From NCBI GenBank assembly GCA_003635315.1, contig PYJD01000012.1, positions 46,477-94,804 on the forward strand: a stretch of DNA of 48,328 bases, given 5' to 3'. This DNA comes from Candidatus Poribacteria bacterium (GTDB lineage Bacteria > Poribacteria > WGA-4E > WGA-3G). Shown here piece by piece: positions 34,680 through 43,955 of the stretch. A program made the position numbers and the translations under genes. Below the pieces are notes generated by a model. The model was not told where the DNA came from, did not search any database, and was given only the letters and a program-made list of their open reading frames with translations. How positions within the stretch are numbered: the stretch's first letter is position 1; the number at the start of each line of letters is the position of its first letter.

Positions 34680-35765
34680 CTACCACTCAATATCATCAAT
34701 TTTTTCTGCGGTTGCCACCTGTTCTAAAAGAAAGTCAAAACGAGACAGACTCCTTATTCTTGAGATCTTTTGAATAACGGTGTCAGGAACAGCACCGATC
34801 CGTAGTTCAAGTAGTTTCAAGAGAAACTCTCGTTTAGCTTGTATCTCACCTTTTTCAATACCTCGCTTCTCCCCTCGTTTCTCCCCTTGTTCAAACCCTT
34901 GTTGTATAAGAGCTTCTGCACCTGTCATAATGATGTTTTCTACCTCCTTATCTTGAGTTTGAGATTGTATGAGTTGTCTCAATTCTGCTTGTTCCGCATC
35001 AGGACGTCTAAAAAACACAAGAAAATATAAATATAGTAGTGCGTGGTTGTGTAGTTCAGGATTGTCATATGCTAACGATTCCAAATGTGTAAGTGCTACT
35101 GCCAATGCCTCTTGCATTGATGATTCATCTGCATTTTCTTTTTGCAACACGGTCATTAACCATCCAAAAGGATGATCAACTTCAGTAAACTTATCTATGT
35201 CTTCATCTTTCACGCCAAGAAATAGCGTCTCGAAAGTTGGGACAAAAGACGCCATCATCGCAGGTATATCCATCATAGTGGTAAGAGATATTGGTATTTT
35301 CCATCGTTGTGTCCCCGTATAAAAGACAATGGGAAGTATAGGACGCAAACGCCACTCTCTTTTCGGTACTTCAGTCTTTTTTTGTTCCGTCAGTTGTTCA
35401 TGCCATATTTGGCACATATATGACAATACTCTGTAACCCATCAACTGATCAACGGTAGACTGATGCTCTATGAGGATATAAATAGTTAATTCACTTGCTT
35501 CGGTTGTGTCCCGAAATGGCACAGTAAAGACCATATCACCCACTAAATCACGCAACGTGTCATCAACAATACTCCTGTTTTCTATCCTTGCCTGATTGAA
35601 ATCAAGTTGTTCTGCCAGTTCTCTTGCAAGGATTTGGACTAACCCTTGTAAATGCTCCGTTTTTTTGAATAACCACCTTGCACTTTTGTCTGCAAAATGT
35701 CCTACTTTCGTATTAAATAATGTGCGTATCTCATCAATATCTTTTATTTTACTATCTGTCTGCAA
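34680..35765 (-). CDS. Rpn-type PD-(D/E)XK nuclease / putative transposase
   Basis: A 361-residue member of the Rpn (recombination-promoting nuclease, transposase_31) family if started at TTG 35765, which has GGAG 5 nt upstream and gives the usual N-terminus before DKSARWLFKKTEHL. The frame is open 47 codons further up to 35906, but that part does not look like the family. Core motifs are DDTLRDLVGDMVFTVPF and LTIYILIEHQSTVDQLMGYR (the IEHQS form of the E-x-K motif). The C-terminal EQGEKRGEKRGIEKGE tract is also typical. These genes are mobile and often present in many copies. Confidence 0.82.
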   Translation of the reverse strand: MQTDSKIKDIDEIRTLFNTKVGHFADKSARWLFKKTEHLQGLVQILARELAEQLDFNQARIENRSIVDDTLRDLVGDMVFTVPFRDTTEASELTIYILIEHQSTVDQLMGYRVLSYMCQIWHEQLTEQKKTEVPKREWRLRPILPIVFYTGTQRWKIPISLTTMMDIPAMMASFVPTFETLFLGVKDEDIDKFTEVDHPFGWLMTVLQKENADESSMQEALAVALTHLESLAYDNPELHNHALLYLYFLVFFRRPDAEQAELRQLIQSQTQDKEVENIIMTGAEALIQQGFEQGEKRGEKRGIEKGEIQAKREFLLKLLELRIGAVPDTVIQKISRIRSLSRFDFLLEQVATAEKIDDIEW

Positions 35766-35937
35766 TTTATCTCCTACTATATTACCTTTATCGTATAGGA
35801 TAACATAATTTGATGTGGAGGTCAAAAGTTTCGTGGGTCTGAGGTATTCAATATCCAGACTGATACAGCGTATGTGGTGGAAGTCCCTATAAGTGAGGAA
35901 AGCCATTCCAACAAGAGCCTGGTATTAACTATTATTG

Positions 35938-36996
35938 CTAAAATTGTCCTGAGACAGAGATTCGTTGCGAGCCACCAAGGGTATGTGAATTAAAGGCGTA
36001 ATCTACATAGAATGTCATACTGGTGACACTTAACTGTAATCCGGATCCTATTGATAGACCATGTCCGTTCCAACCAGTTCGTAATGCGAGTGTGTTAAAT
36101 AACCAAAATTCCACGCCAGTACGGTAGATGAAACCTCCGCCAGAGTCTGCCCCTTCTGCGTAATCTGCTTGATCAGTTTCAATATCAGCACTAATTGACC
36201 CATTACCGATTCGATTGACATCAAATTGATATGCTCCGCCTACTCTCAATCTTCTACCGCGTGTGAAAATGGGTTTATCTGCAGTATCCCATCGAATTTG
36301 CGTTCCAGTTGCATCGAGCAACATAGTTCCCAATCTAATTCCCTTATATGGGTTAAAAATAAAGCCTAAGTCAATACCGAAACCGCTACCACTATAATCG
36401 AATATTGATTGTTTTAGAAGTTTTACACTTCCACCTACGGAAATAGCAGATTGAATATTTCGTGCATAAGAAATCAATAGTGCATTGTCTGTATTACTAA
36501 AGTATCCTGCAACAGTAGGTCTATCAATATAGGGTTCCCCAGTATCTTTTTCACCATTTCCATTGATGTCCTGATAATCGCCGAGTTTACCGTTGTTATC
36601 GATATCAATGAAGGTTGTGCGTGGAATATCGTCAATTCCGAGTCGAATCCAACTGAGACCGAGACTACCAATACCTTCGATTTGATGAACATAGTTTACA
36701 AAGTTATAATTGACCAGACCATTTGTAATAAAACTACCATCACTTGAACCAAATGTATCGGAATACATAGCAGAAAAACTATGGTTTTCGACATCTGTGA
36801 GTCCAGCGGGGTTCCAATATGTTGCGGTGGCATCATCTGCGATAGCGACAAATGCACTTCCCATACCAAGAGCTCTTGCACCGACACCGTGGCTGAGGAA
36901 TTCAGCTGCATGTGAACCTTCATCTGCAGCGAAAGTTGTTTGTAATAGGAATAAACTAACCATCCCTATAGATAGAAAGAAGTAAGAGAATTTCAT
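35938..36996 (-). CDS. PorV/PorQ-like outer-membrane beta-barrel protein
   Basis: A 352-residue protein with signal peptide 1-23 (cleaved near TFA-ADE). FLSHGVGARALGMGSAFVAI followed by DDATATYWNPAGL (about 33-67) is the FadL/PorV-PorQ N-terminal signature, and the chain ends in SVSGQF with a terminal Phe. An Asp/Asn-rich loop (DIDNNGKLGDYQDINGNGEK, about 129-148) looks like a Ca-binding insertion. PorV proteins shuttle cargo in type IX secretion, but no other T9SS gene is here, so its role is open. It follows the DUF6785-like gene by 6 bp. Confidence 0.82.
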   Translation of the reverse strand: MKFSYFFLSIGMVSLFLLQTTFAADEGSHAAEFLSHGVGARALGMGSAFVAIADDATATYWNPAGLTDVENHSFSAMYSDTFGSSDGSFITNGLVNYNFVNYVHQIEGIGSLGLSWIRLGIDDIPRTTFIDIDNNGKLGDYQDINGNGEKDTGEPYIDRPTVAGYFSNTDNALLISYARNIQSAISVGGSVKLLKQSIFDYSGSGFGIDLGFIFNPYKGIRLGTMLLDATGTQIRWDTADKPIFTRGRRLRVGGAYQFDVNRIGNGSISADIETDQADYAEGADSGGGFIYRTGVEFWLFNTLALRTGWNGHGLSIGSGLQLSVTSMTFYVDYAFNSHTLGGSQRISVSGQF

Positions 36997-37002
36997 TGTG
37001 AT

Positions 37003-38976
37003 TTATCCTGGTGCAAAATCGTAAATTGGTTCGCGTATGATAACACTTAAGACACTCCAGAAAGCTCCTACACAGTATTCTCCCAAAATTACACCAAAGA
37101 AGAAGAATATCATTTTACGATATGTTGTAGGACCACCAAATCTTAACGCCATCCATTTTAAGAAAGTACTTATAACAAGACAACTCCAAAAATAACCTAC
37201 CCCAAAAGTCATTGATATAGGATATCCCGCAGGATGTAGGGGCCACCAAATAAAACGCATTCGCATAAACATGAGCAGGAATGTAACTCCCATTCCACCA
37301 GCCATAAAACTCATAGCGGGAACATTCGGGTCTCGTGGGAAAGCAAATAATCCAGCTAACCACCCAAATTGACCGATATGTCCAACAGATGGACCGATTC
37401 CACCACCTGCCCCTGTTACCGCACCACCAAGCCGATAGAGTTCAGATAAGGTTGCCCAAAAAGCAGAGAGAGAACCGAGAACGACGGCTATTATCATTGC
37501 GAATACCAATCTCTTCGTATTCATATTGGCTCGTTCAGCCATTTTAAATGCTTCAAGTTGATGCGGCATTATATGTTCACGGTATCCTCTACCACTGAAA
37601 AACCAAAAGTAGGGGAATACAGTTAGATTGTTTGGACCGATGCGACGTGTACCGAGTATATTGACTAAGAATTGTTGTGCGTTACACATCCCAGCCATTT
37701 CATGAGCTGGTGGACCGAGTTCTGCGCGGACACGGGTTATTGCAATAGAAATTGCATAATAGAAACCGAAAAACGGAAGGATAATTGGTAATGTCATTCC
37801 CGCTTTGATGCAGAACCATATTATATAAAGACTGGCGATGGCAATTAAGAAGAAGGCGGTCCTGTAGCGGATTGGTTCATCGGTATCGTCAATACCACCC
37901 TTCATACCGAAGATGGTACGTATCACATTCATAATATGTTTGCGTGTTACGATTAAGGCAATGAGAAAGATTGCCATCCAACCCCCAATGGATTGTTCGC
38001 TACTATAAGGGAAGGGAGCAGGGATTCCCATAGCACTGCCTAAAACTCGTTGAATCTTTTCAAATATATAAAAGAACCATAATGAGAAGGAGAGATCAAG
38101 TGGTAATAAGAAACCTAAACCGATGACAAACGGATAGAGAGGAACAGGTATGTTACCTACAGCGTTCCACGGTTTTTCAGTGAAGAATGCACCCCAGTTA
38201 CGAGAGTTATGTCTGACACTAAAATCTGGTAGTATAGGAAAGAAGTGCGCCAATCCGTGCCATATATTCACAGCCGCAGCAATGATGAAGCCATACCACA
38301 AGATTCTATTCTTAAACAGTTGTGCTCTGCCACCCCCTTCCGTGATAGCCATAGGAAGTTGTATGATGGGGTATGCAAGTTTTTCATGTTCAGTCCACTG
38401 TTTTCGGATGAGTACATTGATACAGATCATGATAACACCCAAAGCCAATATAAAGGATGTCCACCATAAGGTGGGCATGATCCATGCACCTCCTATTTGT
38501 AGGTTATAGAAGGGTGTATCTCCTTCATAGAAACCTCGTATAATTTCTTTATCAGAAACGACCAGATGTTGTGGGATATATGCATGAAATGTGTCTGCCC
38601 AATCATTCTCTATAGTTGCGAACCAAAATGCATGTGGAAGAGCAGGGATAGTTAGTGCTAACATATCGTGTCCAGCCAAACCAGATGCGATAGATAGCAT
38701 GGCATAAATTGTTATCAGCTCACCTTGCTTTAATGCTGAGTTGGGGGCTACTTTCTTTATGAAAAGATTGATAAGAATTAGGAAAAAGATATTCAGAACA
38801 ACATTCCAAAACAGAGAAATCGTAGTAGGATGTCCTGAATGCCATACACACTCTACTTCAATTACCCAAAACACATTTGGGGGAATTAGGAAGATAGCGA
38901 TAACGATGGCACGCCATGTGACGCCGAAATCTTTTATTTTATTTTGTTGAGTAAAATTACTTACTGAGGATTCCAT
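37003..38976 (-). CDS. Large multi-pass membrane protein, DUF6785/DUF6784-like
   Basis: A 657-residue inner-membrane protein with at least twelve helices. VTWRAIVIAIFLIPPNVFWV at the N-terminus, LAYPIIQLPMAITEG near 197-211, RAELGPPAHEMAGMCNAQQF near 418-437 and WWPLHPAGYPISMTFGVGYF near 590-610 are the conserved blocks of this oligopeptide-transporter-like family, common in planctomycete and poribacterial genomes. The transported substrate is unknown. It is first in a two-gene unit with the PorV-like gene. The nearest promoter-like sequence is the end of MITE copy 5. Confidence 0.8.
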   Translation of the reverse strand: MESSVSNFTQQNKIKDFGVTWRAIVIAIFLIPPNVFWVIEVECVWHSGHPTTISLFWNVVLNIFFLILINLFIKKVAPNSALKQGELITIYAMLSIASGLAGHDMLALTIPALPHAFWFATIENDWADTFHAYIPQHLVVSDKEIIRGFYEGDTPFYNLQIGGAWIMPTLWWTSFILALGVIMICINVLIRKQWTEHEKLAYPIIQLPMAITEGGGRAQLFKNRILWYGFIIAAAVNIWHGLAHFFPILPDFSVRHNSRNWGAFFTEKPWNAVGNIPVPLYPFVIGLGFLLPLDLSFSLWFFYIFEKIQRVLGSAMGIPAPFPYSSEQSIGGWMAIFLIALIVTRKHIMNVIRTIFGMKGGIDDTDEPIRYRTAFFLIAIASLYIIWFCIKAGMTLPIILPFFGFYYAISIAITRVRAELGPPAHEMAGMCNAQQFLVNILGTRRIGPNNLTVFPYFWFFSGRGYREHIMPHQLEAFKMAERANMNTKRLVFAMIIAVVLGSLSAFWATLSELYRLGGAVTGAGGGIGPSVGHIGQFGWLAGLFAFPRDPNVPAMSFMAGGMGVTFLLMFMRMRFIWWPLHPAGYPISMTFGVGYFWSCLVISTFLKWMALRFGGPTTYRKMIFFFFGVILGEYCVGAFWSVLSVIIREPIYDFAPG

Positions 38977-38995
38977 CTATAGTTGTATCAAACGT

Positions 38996-39225
38996 TGTTA
39001 AACCATATCTAAATGATAATAAGACATTATTCTGTAGTACCAAATCAAGGAATCAAGGAATCAACGTTATGAATGTCTTATGACATTCACCGGGTATGAA
39101 TGCGATTTAGACATTTCCCGGGAATTCGTCCAAATCAACACCGAATGCGCGTATGGCATTCGGTGGGTTTCGTTCCTCTACCCGACCTACGAAAGAATGG
39201 AATAAAAATAAATAGAATTGGTATT
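38996..39225. repeat. MITE-like element, copy 5 (upstream of DUF6785-like gene)
   Basis: The left end TTAAACCATATCTAAATGA (from 38998) is a degraded terminal repeat; the right end is AATAGAATTGGTATT (39211-39225). Inside are the direct repeat AATCAAGG-AATCAAGG-AATCAAC, the hairpin ACCGAATGC/GCATTCGGT (39139-39164) and CTACCCGACCTACGAA. Its sequence runs parallel to copy 7 (43956-44146) over nearly its whole length. The left -10 has decayed to TTTAAC. The rest of the gap, 39226-39396, holds nothing I can call. Confidence 0.7.
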
Positions 39226-39396
39226 GTGTTTATCATTGATTCTGTAGTTATGCGTACATTATAAGATTCTGTATAACTGTTATTATTAAAGATAATAATC
39301 TCCAATTGTTCTTGACTGTTAGGAGAGTTCTGTATTTCGATTCATCTGCATCTGTGATATTAGAAACCATATTATCATGCGTATGATGTAGATATG

Positions 39397-40863
39397 TTAA
39401 AAATGTACAGGTTGTTCGCTTTCTTCTAATCTCCATAGGATATGTCCAAATTCACAGGCTCCGTATGTAGATCCGATAAAGATTTCTGTATCGATACCCC
39501 ATGCTAATTTATATGCAGATATAATCTGTGTTAATGCCATCGAAACATCTTTATAGCATAACAATGCAACAGTACCGCCCCCGCCCCCACCAGTGATTTT
39601 TGCACCATATATTCCTGCATCCTCACCTATTTTTCGTGCAATGTTTACAAGTCCATCAATTTCCTTTGAACCGAGTCCCGCGAAATCACGATAACTATCA
39701 TTAGATTCATACATCAATGTTCCAGCTTCTGATAAATATTTTGGCGTATTTTGAGGATATTTATTCGTGTTTTTTATAGCCCTGATAAACTTTCTAACCC
39801 GGTCATTCTCGTATACTGGATGTTTAACACGGTCTTTAACTGCATAAACTTTATTCGGGTCTACTACTGTAGCCGTATCGTCTGTATCATCATATTTTTT
39901 CAGAAATTCACTACCTTTCATTTCATTAGGTAATAACGGTAAACAGTGTTCCTGAAATTCCTGTACAGTTATGTGACACAGATAATTGTCATTTAATTTA
40001 TCCCATTTAAGTTCATCTTTTAAAATACGTAGTCCCATAAATGCTGCTGTTCGCGTGTCAATATAAGCAGTACTCTTTGTACTGCGAGGAACTTTTGTGT
40101 GAATACCTAAAAAACTAACTTGGTCGGGTATTTCTACTGATTCGAGTATCTTATCAGGCTGACAAAGTATAGATAGAATTTTACCATGAGTTCCAACAGC
40201 AGATGTTAACTGATCCATTATTCCACATGGTGCCCCAACGATTTTATTTTCGACGATTTGAGCAAGTCTGGCAATGTCGAATCCATCTAATTTTAGATTG
40301 TATAGATGGTTGATAGCAGATATGGTAGCGACTTCAATTGCTGCTGAAGATGCTATACCTGCCCCCATAGGAATATCACTTTTGATAACTATAGCAGCGC
40401 CATGTGGGAAATCTTGAACTTTGTTTTCTTTCAGAAGCGTGTAAAAACAACCAAGAATGTACCCACTCCAAGATGTTTTCGGTTCATTGTTAAATAAACA
40501 GTTAATTTCAGAATAGGATTTTAATGAACCATCAGTGTAAAAATCATCAAGGGTAATTTGAAAATATGGTCTAATTTCTCCTTCGTGTTGAATTGTTAAT
40601 GCTCTTAGGTTTCTATCTTCTCTTTTTTGACAAGCAACCACAGCGGCTCGATTTAAGGTCATTTCAAAGACATTTGAACCGGAATAATCTGCTATCCCAC
40701 CCATAATATCAAGTCGCGCGGGTGCACGTGTTATTATGACATTCCCCTCTTTCTGTAATCCATGTATGCCAAAGACTTCAGGGGAATCGCACTGTATTAG
40801 ATATTCCAGTTCAACAACTTGAGACGGTTTTACTGCAGGTCCATGCAGTTGTTCCACTTTCAT
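39397..40863 (-). CDS. GHMP sugar kinase, galactokinase/L-arabinokinase-like
   Basis: A 488-residue GHMP-superfamily kinase that would phosphorylate a sugar at C1. Motif 1 is APARLDIMGGIADYSGS (47-63), the form seen in plant L-arabinokinases rather than the GRVNLIGEHTDY of galactokinase. Motif 2 is IPMGAGIASSAAIE (164-177), GIMDQ (Asp217) provides the likely base, and motif 3 is KITGGGGGGTVALL near the C-terminus. The protein is about 100 residues longer than E. coli galactokinase. No Leloir or pentose genes lie nearby. No Shine-Dalgarno is clear, and the end of MITE copy 6 lies about 60 bp upstream. Confidence 0.8.
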   Translation of the reverse strand: MKVEQLHGPAVKPSQVVELEYLIQCDSPEVFGIHGLQKEGNVIITRAPARLDIMGGIADYSGSNVFEMTLNRAAVVACQKREDRNLRALTIQHEGEIRPYFQITLDDFYTDGSLKSYSEINCLFNNEPKTSWSGYILGCFYTLLKENKVQDFPHGAAIVIKSDIPMGAGIASSAAIEVATISAINHLYNLKLDGFDIARLAQIVENKIVGAPCGIMDQLTSAVGTHGKILSILCQPDKILESVEIPDQVSFLGIHTKVPRSTKSTAYIDTRTAAFMGLRILKDELKWDKLNDNYLCHITVQEFQEHCLPLLPNEMKGSEFLKKYDDTDDTATVVDPNKVYAVKDRVKHPVYENDRVRKFIRAIKNTNKYPQNTPKYLSEAGTLMYESNDSYRDFAGLGSKEIDGLVNIARKIGEDAGIYGAKITGGGGGGTVALLCYKDVSMALTQIISAYKLAWGIDTEIFIGSTYGACEFGHILWRLEESEQPVHF

Positions 40864-40924
40864 TTTTAAATGTTAATCAAGTTATCAATTAAATGTTTGG
40901 TATTAACAATAACGAGAATTTTAT

Positions 40925-41092
40925 GTAATACCATTTCTATATGAATAATTCTCTTTAATTCACCTGTAATTTTATATTCGGAGCGGTTCCATGTAGATTA
41001 AATAATACTTTGGGTAATTGACGGGCAATGAATTGCCCTACTACAAACAGTCTGGTTCGTAATGTGAACTAATTATATAGAACTTAGTATAA
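40925..41092. repeat. MITE-like element, copy 6 (upstream of GHMP kinase)
   Basis: The left end TAATACCATTTCTATATGA (from 40926) is well kept; read outward on the minus strand it gives TG-G-TATTAC. The right end TATAGAACTTAGTATAA (about 41076-41092) is diverged. The interior carries GGGCAATGAATTGCCC, a palindrome (GGGCAAT/ATTGCCC), followed by TACTACAAA. This interior differs from copies 1, 4, 5 and 7. Confidence 0.6.
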
Positions 41093-41172
41093 AAAAACCT
41101 CTGTTTTATTGGCTTTCCACTATTCACATATGTAATATATATTATTTATTGTGTTAAAAATGTTACACTTTT

Positions 41173-41189
41173 TGACACATTTTGTGTCA
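41173..41189. promoter_or_regulatory. Perfect inverted repeat, possible operator
   Basis: TGACACA-TTT-TGTGTCA, 7-bp arms. Symmetric and short, of the size of a repressor site, but no regulator gene is nearby. Confidence 0.35.
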
Positions 41190-41513
41190 TCAGTAAAACG
41201 GCTGTCCGCCCTGTAATAGTCTGCGTTCATCGGTGTTTTTTTAGAAAAGTAACAATTCTTGAATTGTGTTATTTTGTGTCCTTCTACTTTTTTTTATATT
41301 TTTTGGGGGGAATATCTGATACAGACATTTGTAATACATTTTCTAAATAATAATATCTCATTATTGCAACATAATATTTTAGGGTGTACCTAATTAGATG
41401 ACATTCCCATAAACCATCCATGCAGCTTTTTTTCTCAGAAATGGTATCGGTGATGCTGTTCTTAAGATTAATTTGAAAGTATTGGATCGTCATTAGAAAG
41501 TTTCCTGCTATTT

Positions 41514-41543
41514 GAAAAAAGTTACGAAATCGTAACTTTTTTC
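41514..41543. terminator. Strong bidirectional hairpin with A/T tails
   Basis: GAAAAAAGTTACG and its exact complement CGTAACTTTTTTC form a 13-bp stem with an AAAT loop. The A6/T6 flanks make it terminator-like on both strands, yet no recognised gene ends here. It could end the adaptor transcript about 750 nt downstream of its stop, or mark an unrecognised RNA gene. Confidence 0.6.
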
Positions 41544-41990
41544 TGTCACCCCAATTTTAGTATAGTCGTTGTTAGGTCTGTTCCCATCTATGTTTACAGG
41601 CAATTTACGAATTAGATGTAAAAAAATAAAAAAGTTCACTTGGTGGATTCCTTCGTAGTACATATCTCATAAATCCTAACAATTAAGGGCTATCATTTCG
41701 GTGTTTTTGTGTATCATTTTGTGAGATATACTGTATTTCGGTAGTATGTTCATGGGTTGACCTGATAGTCCTCCTTTAGTTCGTAATAACAAATAGTATT
41801 TTCACAACACATTTTTTTAAACACCATGTTTTAGAATGCCCTAAAGTCAGTCTTAGATTGGGTTTATAGGTATTCCTGAAAAACGTATATTTTTATTTTT
41901 ATTTTTATGATTTTATGTTCTGTATTTGTTATAAGTGGTGTAAAGCCTTATCTGGTATAGGTTTGTAGACATCTGAGATTTTATTTTCAA

Positions 41991-42018
41991 TTCACAACTG
42001 TTGTGAAAGTTTCACAAC
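41991..42018. promoter_or_regulatory. Clustered TTCACAAC inverted/direct repeats
   Basis: TTCACAAC-T-GTTGTGAA (41991-42007) is a near-perfect palindrome, followed after AGT by a third TTCACAAC (42011-42018). Another TTTTCACAACAC lies near 41799-41811. The spacing suggests a protein-binding array; this is inference. Confidence 0.35.
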
Positions 42019-42295
42019 AACTTTTCAAGTGGTGTTTTTATTGTAATATATATAGTAACATAATAAAAATTGTGAGTCAAGGAAAAAGTTATATTATGTG
42101 ATACTAATTTATACTTATTTGCATTTGTATTTGATGTAAGATTACATGATTTGATATAGTTAGTTGTGTTATGGTTAAGTTCTCTTCAATTATTTTTTGG
42201 TTGTATGATATTTCAATGTCTTTGATTCCGATTTCATGTATGCAAGAAATAGCTATATTTGAAATACATGCTGTATACGTGTTTATCAATTAAAT

Positions 42296-43903
42296 CTATT
42301 GGTTCACGACAGTCACACTATCCCCAACCTTTAAGGAATGTTGTCCAGCAACAATTACAGATTCCCCACCGTTCAAACCTTTACGGATTTCTACCTGTCC
42401 ACCACTTGTGAGACCAATTTCGACTGGACGTTGTTCAGAAACTCCTGCTTCTACAATGAAGACATTTCGGGTTTTGTTTTTAGCATCTTCAATTAGCGAA
42501 ACGCGCGGGATAAGAACAGCGTCTGGTCGTATTTCGACCGGTAATGTGACTTTTGCAAACATACCGGGTTTGAGAATACCTTCAGTGTTTTCAATACTGA
42601 ATTCAACAGTAGCCGTTCGTCTAACAGGTTGTAAAGTAGGACTAATGTATGAGATGACACCCGTAATAGGGGTGTTCACACCATCGATTGCAATATCAGC
42701 CTTTTGCTCTAAACTAATACGACTCAGTTGAGATTCAATCAGATCTATTGTAGCCTTAACAGTGTCAACATCAACAATCTCAAATAAGGGTGCTGTCGGA
42801 GCTGCCATTCCACCTAAATCCAAGAAACGTTGTGAGATTATCCCTGAGATGGGAGCCTCAATGGTTGCATCTCTCAGTTTTTTTCTTGCAAGTTTGAGAG
42901 CAATTTCAGCTTGAGTCAGGTTAGTATGTGCAGATGTAATTTCCGCCTTCCAACTTTTTGCTTCAACTAAGGCTTGTGCAGAAGTCAATCCGGCTTGGGC
43001 GGAATCAACTTGTGATTGTGCGAGTGCGATGTCCTTTTGCCATGTTTTTGTTTCAGCTTGTGTATGAACAAGTCTCAAGGATGCTTTCGCCTGTTCCACC
43101 TGTGCTTCCATGGCAGTGATGTCCTCTTCACGTGCACCACTGGTGATGAGTTGAAGCTGTTCTGTAGCAATTTTATGTTGTGCAGAAGTAATGTCCAATT
43201 GTGTTTTGGTATTTTCAAAGGATTGTAGACTAATTGCCCCATTCTTATATAGATTTTCTATGCGTGCATAGTTATTTTCTGCATTTAAGAGATTTGATTT
43301 TGCTTGGTTTAAACCAGCTTCAGCTTGTCTACGGTCTTCATCTCTTGCGCCAGATTTAATTTTTTCTAAATTTGCTTCGAGAGATTTTAGTCCAGCTTCA
43401 GCTTGGTCAATTTGTGTTACGGTGCGAATTTCTGCCAGATCCTTAACCTGTTTTAGAGATATTTCTGCGGCATGTAGTTGTGCTCTTGCTTGTGTAACCT
43501 GTGTATGTACCCGTACTTCAGCGAGTTGTTCAGTTTGAGAATATGCGGCATTTGCTGCATCTAAAACGGCTTCAGCTTGTTGAACAGATAACTTCAATTC
43601 TTCATGTTCTACTACAGCGAGAGTTTGTCCAACATTAACTTTTTCACCCTCTTTAATTGGTAATTCGATGATTCTTCCGGCTATTTTTGGGAATACATTT
43701 ACTTGTGCGATTGCTTCAATCGTACCTGATAATTGTAGTTCAGACCTAATTTCTCCCCGCTTAGCCTTGGTGATTTCTACAGGTTTGACAACAGATGTAT
43801 CAGCAACTTGTTCAATTTGAGGTTTTTCAGGTTTTAAGAATCTGAACATTGCAATAACTGCAGCTACAGCAATTATGATAATAACAATCCAGATTTTCTT
43901 CAC
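42296..43903 (-). CDS. Efflux periplasmic adaptor (HlyD/AcrA type) with extended hairpin
   Basis: A 535-residue membrane-fusion protein. Residues 4-20 are the membrane anchor. Two lipoyl halves lie at about 61-103 and 346-382 and a beta-barrel and membrane-proximal domain follow to the end. The coiled-coil hairpin spans about 104-345, far longer than in AcrA. Its tip RIENLYKNGAIS (Arg214, Leu218, Ser225) has the R-x3-L-x6-S TolC-docking spacing. Each arm contains a tandem duplication of 29-30 residues (127/156 and 283/313). The start is GTG 43903 with AAGGAG upstream. No pump gene lies downstream; the next 1.4 kb is gene-free. Confidence 0.87.
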   Translation of the reverse strand: MKKIWIVIIIIAVAAVIAMFRFLKPEKPQIEQVADTSVVKPVEITKAKRGEIRSELQLSGTIEAIAQVNVFPKIAGRIIELPIKEGEKVNVGQTLAVVEHEELKLSVQQAEAVLDAANAAYSQTEQLAEVRVHTQVTQARAQLHAAEISLKQVKDLAEIRTVTQIDQAEAGLKSLEANLEKIKSGARDEDRRQAEAGLNQAKSNLLNAENNYARIENLYKNGAISLQSFENTKTQLDITSAQHKIATEQLQLITSGAREEDITAMEAQVEQAKASLRLVHTQAETKTWQKDIALAQSQVDSAQAGLTSAQALVEAKSWKAEITSAHTNLTQAEIALKLARKKLRDATIEAPISGIISQRFLDLGGMAAPTAPLFEIVDVDTVKATIDLIESQLSRISLEQKADIAIDGVNTPITGVISYISPTLQPVRRTATVEFSIENTEGILKPGMFAKVTLPVEIRPDAVLIPRVSLIEDAKNKTRNVFIVEAGVSEQRPVEIGLTSGGQVEIRKGLNGGESVIVAGQHSLKVGDSVTVVNQ

Positions 43904-43955
43904 TATGGGTAACTCCTTGCCAGTAATATTATGTATAAAATAGTATGATTATTTT

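Larger units (their letters stand above)
41093..42295. other. Gene-free AT-rich region with several hairpins
   Basis: About 1.2 kb with no convincing gene on either strand. It lies downstream of the efflux adaptor and upstream of the GHMP kinase, both minus strand. It contains the inverted repeats listed separately at 41173, 41514 and 41991, a GGGCGGACAGCCG segment (minus strand, near 41201-41215) and long T runs. Minus-strand frames at 41284-41493 and 42104-42289 are short and AT-biased and were not accepted. Confidence 0.5.

Noticed and set aside
41437..41450. CAGAAATGGTATCGG as an eighth MITE end
   Set aside because: Single short match with no partner repeat within 250 bp.
41284..41493. 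Minus-strand 69-residue frame in the gene-free region
   Set aside because: An AGGA lies upstream, but the residues are those expected from AT-rich DNA, the end is a Lys run from a T tract, and no domain is seen. A distant transposase relic cannot be excluded.
42104..42289. Minus-strand 61-residue frame next to the adaptor gene
   Set aside because: Low complexity (Ile, Asn, Ser, Gln), no ribosome site and no family.
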